Shown: positions 6,248-13,562, counted from the first letter of the stretch. The stretch is 13,647 nucleotides of DNA from Anaerolineaceae bacterium (GCA_011620465.1 WOZC01000031.1:1-13647); one strand, 5' to 3'. The notes: generated by a model not told the origin, from the sequence alone. Program-made: numbers and translations.

Positions 6248-7042
6248 TTAATAGCGCAGTTTTGCTCTCTCCTCAAGCAGAACCGCTCGCATTTGAGGAA
6301 AGATATGGGGGTTGGCGCACAGGATATCCACCTTTCCGCTTAGCAACTCACCATCTCCGTATAAACTATCCACAATTCCGCCTGCTTCGCGAACAATCAG
6401 GATGCCCGCGGCTACGTCCCAGGGATTTAATTCGATTTCCCAAAAAGATTCTGCTCTTCCACAAGCCACATACGCCAGGTCTAAGGCTGCTGAGCCCAGG
6501 CGTCGAATGGTCTGCACCTCACCACTAAGGCGCACAAAATTGTTGACGTTGGAGCGGGGTGTGCCTATCAGGTATTGCCTGAATCCGGTGATAAGCAGCG
6601 AATCTCTGAACAAATCCACTTCAGATACATGGATTGGCTCTCCGTTTAAGTATGCTCCCTGCCCTTTTGCTGCCCAATAGGTTTCTCCCATGGCAGGGTT
6701 GCAAATCACACCGATTTGCAGTTCCCCTTTGTAAGCGTAAGCCACAGATACACAATAAATCGGCAGACCATGAGCGTAATTGAGCGTTCCATCGATCGGG
6801 TCGATATACCACTTATGTTCGCTGTCGCGATTCTGTTCGCCACTTTCTTCTGCGTTGATGGAATGGTCAGGAAATTCTGCCTGGATCTTTTCCAGTAAAT
6901 ATTTCTCGACGGCGGCATCAGCTTCCGTCACTAGTTCGAAGGGGGCTTTATAATGCATCTCGATTTTTTGATACTGCATTTTTCGAGCGATTTCGGCGGC
7001 ATCAGCTGTCCATCTGATTACTTGTTCAAGGGTAGGCTCCAT
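6248..7042 (-). CDS. Inositol monophosphatase family protein (SuhB-like)
   Basis: A Mg-dependent, Li-sensitive-type sugar phosphatase fold. Family members remove phosphate from inositol-1-phosphate, and some act on fructose-1,6-bisphosphate, histidinol phosphate or PAP. The 264-aa length is typical. Visible metal-site motifs are EES (65-67), DPIDGT (81-86, with the paired aspartates D81 and D84) and WDVAAG (208-213, with D209). VTEAD (38-42) and GSAALDLAYVACGRA (about 183-197) are also family-like. The start at 7042 is preceded by a strong AGGAG Shine-Dalgarno at the right distance. It is a single gene, divergent from the hydrogenase and convergent with the kinase. Substrate cannot be assigned from motifs; an inositol or other sugar phosphate is most likely. 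Confidence 0.93.
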   Translation of the reverse strand: MEPTLEQVIRWTADAAEIARKMQYQKIEMHYKAPFELVTEADAAVEKYLLEKIQAEFPDHSINAEESGEQNRDSEHKWYIDPIDGTLNYAHGLPIYCVSVAYAYKGELQIGVICNPAMGETYWAAKGQGAYLNGEPIHVSEVDLFRDSLLITGFRQYLIGTPRSNVNNFVRLSGEVQTIRRLGSAALDLAYVACGRAESFWEIELNPWDVAAGILIVREAGGIVDSLYGDGELLSGKVDILCANPHIFPQMRAVLLEERAKLRY

Positions 7043-7117
7043 TTTCTCTCCTGTTGATTGACTGCAATGATTCTACTCCACTTAGAAAAAATCTAAAGAA
7101 CACAAATATAACCGTGC

Positions 7118-7201
7118 TGTGGATAATTTGTGGTTAATTTCAGGATGGCCTGTGGAAAAACCACTATAATTAGTGCATAAATCCAACATTTCTGTGGATT
7201 G
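7118..7201 (+). promoter_or_regulatory. Cluster of four DnaA-box-like TGTGG sites upstream of the hydrogenase
   Basis: Four nonamers in one orientation: TGTGGATAA (7118-7126, exact complement of the DnaA box TTATCCACA), TGTGGTTAA (7129-7137), TGTGGAAAA (7151-7159) and TGTGGATTG (7193-7201). Start-to-start spacings are 11, 22 and 42 bp, close to whole helical turns. An AT-rich stretch with the inverted repeat TTAGA-aaaaa-TCTAA (7082-7096) lies just to the left. The third site also forms GTGG-aaaaa-CCAC (7152-7164), abutting the -10. The binding protein is not proven; DnaA is the obvious candidate. Confidence 0.45.
7165..7170 (+). promoter_or_regulatory. -10 element of the hydrogenase operon
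   Basis: A perfect TATAAT at 7165-7170 with no good -35 at the usual distance (AGGATG at 7142-7147), which would fit a promoter needing an activator. The predicted start is near 7177, downstream of the possible GTG codon at 7173. This favours the ATG at 7209 as the true start of the small subunit. Confidence 0.5.
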
Positions 7202-7208
7202 GAGCCGA

Positions 7209-8081
7209 ATGGAATCCAAAAAAGAATTACCCAAATTCGCTGTACTTCAACTTTCCGGGTGTTCAGGGTGCGAAGTTTCCCTTTTGAACTCGGATGAATG
7301 GATCAATAATTTCAACCTGGTTTATATGCCCCTGGTTGTGACTTCGAACAAAATCCCTGAGGATGTAGAAGTGCTGCTTGTATCAGGGGGCGTGCGCACC
7401 GATGAGGACATTCACAACCTGCGCAAAGGTGCTTCACGCTCGAAAAAAGTGATCGCGGTTGGCACCTGCGCCCTTTCTGGTGGAGTTGCCCAAATCCGCG
7501 AAACTCACCAGGCGCGTGATACCTATTTGCTTTCATCTCACCGCCTGCGCCTGCCGGATATGCTGCCGCGTGCTTTTCCAATTGATCGATTTGTGAATGT
7601 TGACCTTTACCTGCCGGGCTGCCCACCGACGCCGGAATTGTTTATGACTGCTTTGACTGAAGGAAAAAACGCGAAAATCGCGTCTATCGTTTGCCAGGAA
7701 TGCGGTCGTCAGAAACTCCAGGATATGCGCCCGACTTCGATAACAGGGATGCGCAGCGGGGTGGTTCTACCAGATATCTGCCTGGTAAATCAGGGTTATG
7801 TTTGTGTTGGCACCTCCACCCGCGGAGGCTGCGGCGCTCTCTGCACGCGACCCGGTCATGCCTGTGTCGGCTGCCGCGGTCCAGCCAACCCGTATCTGAA
7901 CAAAGAACCCAAATTTGTGCTGGATAACCTCCGCCGTGTATTTTCACGGATGACCGATATCCCTGAAGAAGAGATCAACGAAGCCCTTGAATCTCCCTGG
8001 CTTTCGCTCTTTCTTGACCAATTTACTGATTACACTCAGGACGAGTCCCTGCCTATGCGGACGAAAGAAAAGATGATCTGA
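7209..8081 (+). CDS. [NiFe] hydrogenase small (electron-transfer) subunit, Mvh/Frh gamma-like
   Basis: This subunit passes electrons from the NiFe site through iron-sulfur clusters. Counted from ATG 7209 (290 aa), C18 and C21 (GCSGCE), C87 (GTC) and C138 (LPGC) fit the proximal [4Fe-4S] cluster. Eight more cysteines (162, 165, 191, 199, 208, 212, 219, 222), including the RGGCGALC and CVGCRGP motifs, fit the two further clusters seen in group 3 small subunits such as MvhG and FrhG. There is no Tat signal or C-terminal anchor, so it should be cytoplasmic. The reading frame extends to a GTG at 7173, but that lies at or before the likely transcription start; GGAG at 7201-7204 precedes the ATG. 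It overlaps the large-subunit ATG by 1 nt. Electron acceptor partners (MvhD, HdrA, HoxF or diaphorase) are absent here. Confidence 0.9.
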   Translation: MESKKELPKFAVLQLSGCSGCEVSLLNSDEWINNFNLVYMPLVVTSNKIPEDVEVLLVSGGVRTDEDIHNLRKGASRSKKVIAVGTCALSGGVAQIRETHQARDTYLLSSHRLRLPDMLPRAFPIDRFVNVDLYLPGCPPTPELFMTALTEGKNAKIASIVCQECGRQKLQDMRPTSITGMRSGVVLPDICLVNQGYVCVGTSTRGGCGALCTRPGHACVGCRGPANPYLNKEPKFVLDNLRRVFSRMTDIPEEEINEALESPWLSLFLDQFTDYTQDESLPMRTKEKMI

Positions 8082-9394
8082 TGACCACCATAACTTACCC
8101 CCTCAGTCGAATTGAAGGTCATGCGCGTGTCGTGATCGATATCCACGATGATGAAGTTTTTCGTGCCGATTTCCAGGCAATGGAAATGCGCGGTTTCAGC
8201 TATTACGTTCAGGGCGTGCCTGCCGAGCAAATTACCGTGATCGTACCGCGCATTTGCGGAGTATGTTCCACAGCCCACCAGGTGGCTTCCGTCAAAGCAC
8301 TGGAAGATACTTTTGGTGTCACACCACCACCACTGGCAGAAGAAATTCGCGAGGTGCTTTTACTTGGTCAACTGATCCAAAACCAGGCTACTTCACTGTT
8401 TATTTTCACCATGCCTGACCGAGTAAACGCCAGCTCGCTGTTTGAAATTTCGGACAAACCTGGAGATAAGGAACGCCAGTTTTCACTGGCGCAGATGGCG
8501 CTTCGAATTCGCAAGATCGGTACCGATTTGATCAGCCTGGCTGGAGGTCAGTTCATTCACCCCATCAAGACTGTCATTGGCGGTGTCACCAGCGGTATCC
8601 CTCGTCAAAAAGCTGACGTGATGATCAAAACTATCGACGAACTTCTGCCTGTCGCCAATGAAATGGTTGATATATATTGGCAAATGTCGATGGAAATGGG
8701 AGACCGGATCGGCTCCTGGGGGGATGACGAGCCTACCTATTATCTGGCATCCACTGAAGCCAATAACTTCCGCCTGAACAGCAAGAGCCTGCGGTTGATG
8801 TCCCCTGAGGGTAAAGAGTGTCAGAATTTCGACCCGCACGAGTTTGAATCCTACCTCCAGATTGAAGACAGTGATTATTCTTACGCTGGCATCAGCAGTT
8901 TTCAAGGGCAGATCATGCGCGCCAACAGCCTGGCACGCATAAACCTTACTACTTCCTTTGGAACACCGATGGCTGACAACTACCTCAAGCGCTTTGTTGA
9001 AACTTTTGGGCGACCTGCCCATGCCATCATGTTTTTTGATCTCTGCCGTGGAATTGAGCTGGTATATGCACTCGAAAAGGCACGGCTCCTGCTGGAAGAT
9101 GATTTGGAGCATGGCGAAACTGAGGTTGCCTATACGCTGCGGGATGGGGTGGGTTACGGGTTGGTAGAAGCCCCTCGGGGACCGTTGATCCATCACTATG
9201 AAGTGGAAAACGGTTTGATCAAAAATGCGGATTTCATCATCCCTACCGTACATAATATGCTGGCGATTCGGCGGGCACTGATGGTGGTTGCCAAACGGTA
9301 TGTCAGTGCAGACGGAATCAGCAGCGAGTTAGGACGGGCAGTTGGCAGAGTCGTGCGCGCTTTTGACCCCTGCATTGCCTGCGCGACCAAGTAA
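8081..9394 (+). CDS. [NiFe] hydrogenase large (catalytic) subunit, group 3-like
   Basis: Catalytic subunit that splits or forms H2 at a NiFe(CN)2CO centre. The 437-aa product has RIEGH at 10-14 with the proton-transfer glutamate E12. The L1 motif RICGVC (57-62) has ligands C59 and C62 and H66 three residues on. EAPRG (364-368) carries the arginine near the active site, followed by the group 3-like LIHHY and ENGLIKNADFIIPT segment. The L2 motif DPCIAC (429-434) gives ligands C431 and C434. The protein ends ATK directly after L2, where most relatives have CATH followed by a peptide removed by a maturation protease. No protease or hyp genes lie in the window. The ATG at 8081 shares its A with the TGA stop of the small subunit, so the pair is translationally coupled. 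Physiological direction is unknown. Confidence 0.92.
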   Translation: MTTITYPLSRIEGHARVVIDIHDDEVFRADFQAMEMRGFSYYVQGVPAEQITVIVPRICGVCSTAHQVASVKALEDTFGVTPPPLAEEIREVLLLGQLIQNQATSLFIFTMPDRVNASSLFEISDKPGDKERQFSLAQMALRIRKIGTDLISLAGGQFIHPIKTVIGGVTSGIPRQKADVMIKTIDELLPVANEMVDIYWQMSMEMGDRIGSWGDDEPTYYLASTEANNFRLNSKSLRLMSPEGKECQNFDPHEFESYLQIEDSDYSYAGISSFQGQIMRANSLARINLTTSFGTPMADNYLKRFVETFGRPAHAIMFFDLCRGIELVYALEKARLLLEDDLEHGETEVAYTLRDGVGYGLVEAPRGPLIHHYEVENGLIKNADFIIPTVHNMLAIRRALMVVAKRYVSADGISSELGRAVGRVVRAFDPCIACATK

Positions 9395-9419
9395 ATTTCC
9401 GCAATTTTCGTGAGTAATA

Positions 9420-9450
9420 AAACGACCCTTCACAGAAGGGTCGTTTGTTA
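9420..9450 (+). terminator. Bidirectional intrinsic terminator after the hydrogenase operon
   Basis: A perfect 12-bp stem AAACGACCCTTC (9420-9431), loop ACA and complement at 9435-9446, with T-rich ends in both directions (TTTGTT on plus, TTTTATT on minus). It lies 26 nt after the large-subunit stop and also serves as a possible end for the convergent minus-strand pair, together with the T8 run read on minus near 9475. Confidence 0.88.
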
Positions 9451-9528
9451 ATTGAAGGAAGTCCAAATATTTCAAAAAAAACATGATCGTACGCAGTCAG
9501 GAGACCGGCGCGACCGTAACCAAATCGT

Positions 9529-10173
9529 TCAGCACTCGCCCTTGTATTCCGCCAGCAGGCGCTCGTAAAATTCGGTCAAATAGGCGTCGCGCTCTTGCGC
9601 GATGGCTTTGCCAGTTCTCGTAAAGAGTTGGTTTTTAACCTTCCTGAGTTTAAATAGGTACTCGTGATAAGAACTGTGTGGTTCTCCTGGTTCTTTGATA
9701 CCTGTCTCCAGGAACTGTTGGGAGGGTTCGCTAAAAACCGGTTGCCCAGCCAAAACCGCGTAGGCGATGGTGCGGGCTGCGCCAACCGCGCCTAAAACAT
9801 CCAATTTATCGGCATCAAACAAACACTGCGCTTCCAATGTTTCGGGGCGCTCGCCACTATGGCGAAAGCGGTGGGCAAGGATGCAGTGTTGTACAGCTTC
9901 TATGCGTTCCTGCGACCAGCCTTTGTTGGCAAGCACTTCGCCAGCGAATTCAGCGGAGGCAATGTGGTGTTCTTTTCGCTCTTTTCCACCCTCAGCAGGG
10001 CTGGCTCCGCGGGAATCGTGCAGATAGGCAGCCGCTTCGATGATCTCCAGATCCGCGCCTTCTGCCTTACCAATCCGTTCTGCCATTGCTTTGACGCGCA
10101 AGACATGCTCAAAACTATGAACTTCGTCTGCCTCCTGGTACCAGGCTTTTGCTTCTTCAACTGATATCGTCAT
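9529..10173 (-). CDS. HD-domain metal-dependent phosphohydrolase (YedJ/YpgQ-like)
   Basis: This 214-aa protein belongs to the HD superfamily of His/Asp metal-dependent phosphohydrolases. Putative ligands are H23 (HSFEH), the HD doublet H52/D53 (YLHDSRG), and D120 in the stretch FDADKLDVLGAVGAART. That last stretch closely resembles the signature of the YedJ/YpgQ subgroup, for which Bacillus YpgQ has been reported as a Mn-dependent dNTP pyrophosphohydrolase. Nucleotide hydrolysis here is inference from that likeness. The gene starts 3 nt after the stop of the SbcD-like gene and has only a weak purine stretch (GAAGAA) before its ATG, so it is probably co-translated from that operon. Pairing a nuclease with a nucleotide hydrolase suggests a shared role in DNA or nucleotide turnover. 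Confidence 0.85.
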   Translation of the reverse strand: MTISVEEAKAWYQEADEVHSFEHVLRVKAMAERIGKAEGADLEIIEAAAYLHDSRGASPAEGGKERKEHHIASAEFAGEVLANKGWSQERIEAVQHCILAHRFRHSGERPETLEAQCLFDADKLDVLGAVGAARTIAYAVLAGQPVFSEPSQQFLETGIKEPGEPHSSYHEYLFKLRKVKNQLFTRTGKAIAQERDAYLTEFYERLLAEYKGEC

Positions 10174-10176
10174 CGT

Positions 10177-11412
10177 TTATTCTTCGCCGCTCTGGATTTG
10201 GTTGATCAGGTTTTGGGCGATGGTTTGGAGCCGTTTACGCTCTCCTTCATCCTCGTGCTTTTCATTCCAATACCAATCCAGCAGTTCGAGGGGACTTAAC
10301 GAACTGGTCACCTGACCATCTGGCAGACGGCTGCGGGCTTCCGAGACGGAATTTTTATGCAATTTGAACTCGAAGGCATCCTTGGCATAGGTATGCAAGC
10401 GCGCTTCATCGATCAACACTTCAAAACCTTGCGGATAGGTGATTTTCAGCCGCACGACGGCGTCTTTCAGCTCTTCCTGCGAGGGCATTGCAGCGATCAA
10501 TTTATCGTTGACATTCAACTCGTCAACCAATGTAATGCTGCGGTCAATAAACTTGCGGATTGGCAGCTTTCGCCACTCATAACTGGTGTGCCCTTTTTCG
10601 ATATTGGCAATCACAAAGCCTTTTTCTTCGTTCACTTCGCCAAAATCAACCCGTTCAATAGAACCAGGATAGACAACCGGCGGGTGGGAACCAAGGTTGA
10701 GGTCCTGATGGCGGTGAATGTGACCGAGAGCGACGTAATCGAAGCGCGGATTGCATACCAGACTCAGCGGTAAGATGACATCCCGTCCTATTTTGATTTC
10801 CTGCTCATTGCCGAGCTTTGCTCCAGCAACCGAAGCATGTGCGGTCAATATAATTGGAAGCTCAGGGTCAGTTTCAGCGAGAGCAAAGTTGATCCATTCG
10901 GAGACGCTGTTTTCTATGACACGCAAGGGGTCTTCTTCGACCGTTTCACCAGCGATGATAGACTGCATTACACCCGCGCGCGTTATCCAGGGAATAGCCA
11001 GAACCTGGATTGGCAGCCCTTCCAGGTCGTCAGGGGTGAGTAAGCGCAGATTGCTGACCACGCTGATGTGATCAGGGGCAAGGGTGTCGAACTCTTGCAT
11101 GGCATGGGCTTTGCGCTGCGAAGGAGAAATGTCGTGATTGCCAGTCAGCAAGATGGTGGGGATGCCGGCTTTTGAAAGGCGCATCAGGCGGCGACCCCAT
11201 TCACGTTGAAAAGTTGGTGCTGGCGAACGGTCTTTATAGGCATCGCCGGCAAAAATCACCAGATCTACTTTTTCGTCAATGGCAGCCTGGATAATTGTGT
11301 CAAGGCTTCGCAAAAAGTCCATTACCCGTTCCGGAAGACCGGTTTCAGGGTCATGAGAGCCATAGTTGGTCATATCAATATGGGCGTCGGCAAAATGAAG
11401 GAGTTTTAGCAT
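10177..11412 (-). CDS. SbcD/Mre11-like metallophosphoesterase (putative DNA exonuclease)
   Basis: A calcineurin-like phosphoesterase of the SbcD/Mre11 type, expected to cut DNA ends with two Mn ions when paired with an SbcC/Rad50 ATPase. The 411-aa length fits SbcD. Motifs in order: FADAHID (D9, H11), FAGDAYKDRSP (D57), LTGNHDIS (N92, H93), LTAHAS (H192) and LGHIHRH (H231, H233), then a C-terminal cap region with many charged residues. The start at 11412 is supported by a perfect TATAAT (11424-11419) 6 nt upstream; no Shine-Dalgarno is present. The downstream partner is the HD phosphohydrolase, not the sbcC gene usually found after sbcD, so SbcC would have to be encoded elsewhere or this is a stand-alone member. 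Confidence 0.9.
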   Translation of the reverse strand: MLKLLHFADAHIDMTNYGSHDPETGLPERVMDFLRSLDTIIQAAIDEKVDLVIFAGDAYKDRSPAPTFQREWGRRLMRLSKAGIPTILLTGNHDISPSQRKAHAMQEFDTLAPDHISVVSNLRLLTPDDLEGLPIQVLAIPWITRAGVMQSIIAGETVEEDPLRVIENSVSEWINFALAETDPELPIILTAHASVAGAKLGNEQEIKIGRDVILPLSLVCNPRFDYVALGHIHRHQDLNLGSHPPVVYPGSIERVDFGEVNEEKGFVIANIEKGHTSYEWRKLPIRKFIDRSITLVDELNVNDKLIAAMPSQEELKDAVVRLKITYPQGFEVLIDEARLHTYAKDAFEFKLHKNSVSEARSRLPDGQVTSSLSPLELLDWYWNEKHEDEGERKRLQTIAQNLINQIQSGEE

Positions 11413-11418
11413 AGGGTA

Positions 11419-11424
11419 ATTATA
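11419..11424 (-). promoter_or_regulatory. -10 element positioned for a leaderless sbcD-like mRNA
   Basis: TATAAT on the minus strand, then TACCCT, then ATG. A start 7 nt after the hexamer falls on the ATG itself. No convincing -35 is seen at 16-18 nt. Confidence 0.5.
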
Positions 11425-11505
11425 ACGGAGACATCGATCAAGCTATTAAATTTCAAACACCTATCCGTTTAGTTTACAAGATGCTTCAGATTCTTTTTCA
11501 TCGGG

Positions 11506-11511
11506 TAAAAT
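11506..11511 (+). promoter_or_regulatory. -10 element positioned for a leaderless surE mRNA
   Basis: TAAAAT at 11506-11511 ends 6 nt before the surE ATG. The GGAG at 11513-11516 is only 1 nt from the ATG, too close to work as a normal Shine-Dalgarno. No good -35 is visible. Confidence 0.45.
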
Positions 11512-11517
11512 CGGAGC

Positions 11518-12330
11518 ATGACAAAAATCAAACGCCCTCAAATCTTATTAACCAATGATGACAGCATCAAATCGCCCGGCTTGTGGGCTGCAGCGGAAGC
11601 GCTTTCCACGCTCGGCTATGTCTATGTAGTCGCTCCACGAGTACAGCAAACCTCCATGGGGCGGGCATTGCCGCGCGAATCTGATGGGATTCGAGAAACC
11701 CAGGAATTGCTGATCAACGGACAAACCTGGCAGGTTCATGGTATCGGCGGTTCGCCTGCGCAGGCGGTTTTACATGGCTTGCTCAGCGTTATGGCAGATG
11801 TCAAACCCGATCTGGTAGTTTCTGGTATCAACTATGGTGAAAATGTTGCTTCAGGAGTCACGATCAGTGGAACGGTTGGAGCAGCCCTTGAAGCTGCTTC
11901 TTTCGGTTATCCCGCTTTGGCGATTTCACTTCAAACACCTGTCAGTGAGCATTTTGGGCTTTCAGACAAGGTCGATTTCAGCGCTGCTGCATGGTTCACG
12001 CGATACTTCGCAGAAAAACTCCTGCGCCTGCAGATGCCATTTGATGTGGACGTTTTGAAGGTCGATGTACCAGCAGCCGCCACCCCTGAAACACCCTGGG
12101 TAGTTACGCGCCAATCACGGCAACGCTATTTTGAAGTAACTTCAGAGTTAGATCCGCAGACCGGCATAGAGAAAGTTGGGTATCATGCCCAGGTGAATGA
12201 GGCTACGGTCGAAAGCGATAGTGACCTGAAAACGGTGTTGCTGGACAACCTGGTTTCTGTCACGCCACTTAGCCTGGATTTGACCTCACGCGTGGATTTT
12301 AAGGATTTTCGCGACTTGTTGGAAGAATAG
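11518..12330 (+). CDS. surE: 5'/3'-nucleotidase SurE
   Basis: SurE is a metal-dependent phosphatase of nucleoside monophosphates, with some activity on short polyphosphate, linked to stationary-phase survival. The 270-aa product shows LLTNDDSIKSPGL (10-22) with metal-binding D14/D15, S46 in the QQTSMG segment, and the family core SGINYGENVASG (102-113) with N105. SGTVGAALEAASFGYPALAISL (from 117) follows, close to the SurE consensus. The second motif has S where most SurE proteins have G in NDDGI. The ATG at 11518 fits the usual N-terminus plus a few residues. The gene diverges from the sbcD-like gene with 105 bp between and converges on ychF. It is probably a single-gene unit with a leaderless mRNA. 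Confidence 0.93.
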   Translation: MTKIKRPQILLTNDDSIKSPGLWAAAEALSTLGYVYVVAPRVQQTSMGRALPRESDGIRETQELLINGQTWQVHGIGGSPAQAVLHGLLSVMADVKPDLVVSGINYGENVASGVTISGTVGAALEAASFGYPALAISLQTPVSEHFGLSDKVDFSAAAWFTRYFAEKLLRLQMPFDVDVLKVDVPAAATPETPWVVTRQSRQRYFEVTSELDPQTGIEKVGYHAQVNEATVESDSDLKTVLLDNLVSVTPLSLDLTSRVDFKDFRDLLEE

Positions 12331-12335
12331 GCTGC

Positions 12336-12458
12336 CGTAGGGAACCCTATTCGCTTCGCTACCAGGGCAGGCGGGCACCGACTGTTCCAAGACGGTTGAG
12401 AAATTCAGAGATTAAGGAAGGGGGCACCCTTACAGGGCAATAGAGCCCCTTCCCTACG
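12336..12458. repeat. 123-bp element with 9-bp terminal inverted repeats between surE and ychF
   Basis: CGTAGGGAA (12336-12344) is the exact inverse of TTCCCTACG (12450-12458). Inside are TAGGG-aa-CCCTA, CCCT-tac-AGGG (12427-12437) and GGAAGGGG (12416-12423) with CCCCTTCC (12446-12453). The element starts 6 nt after the surE stop and ends 3 nt before the ychF stop codon. Its GTAGGG-ended, nested-palindrome style resembles the short palindromic intergenic repeats found in many genomes. It may serve both genes as a 3' structure. Whether it is repeated elsewhere cannot be seen here. Confidence 0.5.
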
Positions 12459-12460
12459 AG

Positions 12461-13531
12461 TTAGATGTTGAATCTAATTTCGATGATGTCGCCATCTTCA
12501 ATGATGTAGTTCTTGCCTTCAACCCGCAGGCGACCGTGGTTGCGGGCTTCAGCTGTGGTTCCATAAGTCACAAGGTCATCAAAAGAGATCACTTCGGCAC
12601 GGATGAAGCCTTTTTCCATATCTGAATGAATGGTGCCGGCTGCTTCACGAGCATTGCTGCCTTTGCGAAGCGTCCAGACGTGTACTTCCTTCTCCCCTGC
12701 AGTGAAGAAGCTGTGTACATTGAGCAGATCGTAAGAGACCTTGATCAGGCGGGACATACCCAGTTCGCTTACACCATACTCCTCCATAAACATGGCGGCA
12801 TCTTCTGGTTCCAGCACCATGATATCCATCTCCAGTTTAGCGGGCAGGCTGACAACAGTAGTATGGGGATGGGGGCTGGTATATTCAATAGGCGCCTGGT
12901 CTTCGGACTGGTTGAAGACGATGATTTGAGGTTTTCGGCTTAAAAACCCGAAACTGGAAAGGATCTTATCTTCTTCAGGCGTGAAAGTGTAATGGCGGAG
13001 GGGTTTCTCTGCGTTTAGCATCGTCTCAAGGCGTTCGAAAAGATCGATTTCCGCCTGGATGACATCCCTGGGGCGGGAAACACCACGGCGGTGCTCCTCG
13101 CGCAGTTTTTCAAGGCGGCGTTCCACCATGAGAAGATCGTTCAAAATAAAGTCGGTATCCATGGTCTGAATGTCGCGGATAGGGTCAATTTTCTCAGCCA
13201 GGTGGGGTACGCTGGCGTTCTCAAACTGGCGGACCACATGTAAAAAGCCATCCATCTGAGCTAACTGGTTGATCATCACACCCGGCAAGCCAGCCCGACC
13301 AGCGGTGCCATCCAACCCGGCGATGTCGGCATAGGTTACTTTTGCGCGCACGATCTTCTTAGGCTTGAACATCTCGCACAATTTCTCCACGCGTGGGTCA
13401 GGGACGTCCACCACGGCAGTGTGCACCTCCATTTGACCGGTGGACATTTCGGTAGGGATGTCGGCACCTGTGAGAGCTTTGTAAACTGTGGTTTTGCCAG
13501 ATTGGGGTAAACCTATGATTCCTAATTGCAT
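12461..13531 (-). CDS. ychF: YchF/Ola1-family translation-associated P-loop ATPase
   Basis: YchF (Ola1 in eukaryotes) is an Obg-related protein that hydrolyses ATP, binds ribosomes and affects stress responses. The 356-aa product is near the family length. It has the P-loop GLPQSGKTT (7-15), switch II DIAGLDG (69-75), the family-typical NxxE base motif as NQSE (207-210) in place of NKxD, a helical middle region (about 130-195), and a C-terminal TGS domain (about 275-354) with FFTAGEKEVHVWTLRKG. The P-loop differs from the usual GLPNVGKST, which may be a lineage trait. The start at 13531 has an AGGAG Shine-Dalgarno with about 6 nt spacing and a TATAAT (13568-13563, minus) upstream. It is a single gene converging on surE. 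Confidence 0.94.
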   Translation of the reverse strand: MQLGIIGLPQSGKTTVYKALTGADIPTEMSTGQMEVHTAVVDVPDPRVEKLCEMFKPKKIVRAKVTYADIAGLDGTAGRAGLPGVMINQLAQMDGFLHVVRQFENASVPHLAEKIDPIRDIQTMDTDFILNDLLMVERRLEKLREEHRRGVSRPRDVIQAEIDLFERLETMLNAEKPLRHYTFTPEEDKILSSFGFLSRKPQIIVFNQSEDQAPIEYTSPHPHTTVVSLPAKLEMDIMVLEPEDAAMFMEEYGVSELGMSRLIKVSYDLLNVHSFFTAGEKEVHVWTLRKGSNAREAAGTIHSDMEKGFIRAEVISFDDLVTYGTTAEARNHGRLRVEGKNYIIEDGDIIEIRFNI

Positions 13532-13562
13532 TTCTAACTCCTGCTTTTTAATGCGCGGGTTG

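Noticed and set aside
6199..6345. 48-codon plus-strand ORF after the TATAGT at 6188
   Set aside because: Runs antisense into the well-supported phosphatase gene, with no good -35 or Shine-Dalgarno; likely a shadow ORF.
7173..7208. GTG 7173 as the start of the hydrogenase small subunit
   Set aside because: It lies 3 nt after a perfect -10 and so at or before the likely transcription start; ATG 7209 has GGAG before it and gives a normal N-terminus.
7043..7208. Replication origin (oriC) at the DnaA-box-like cluster
   Set aside because: No dnaA, dnaN, rpmH or similar neighbours, and only four boxes; kept as a regulatory or titration candidate instead.
8483..9253. 256-aa ORF on the strand opposite the hydrogenase large subunit
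   Set aside because: Fully antisense to a gene with all catalytic motifs; its length reflects the codon pattern of the real gene.
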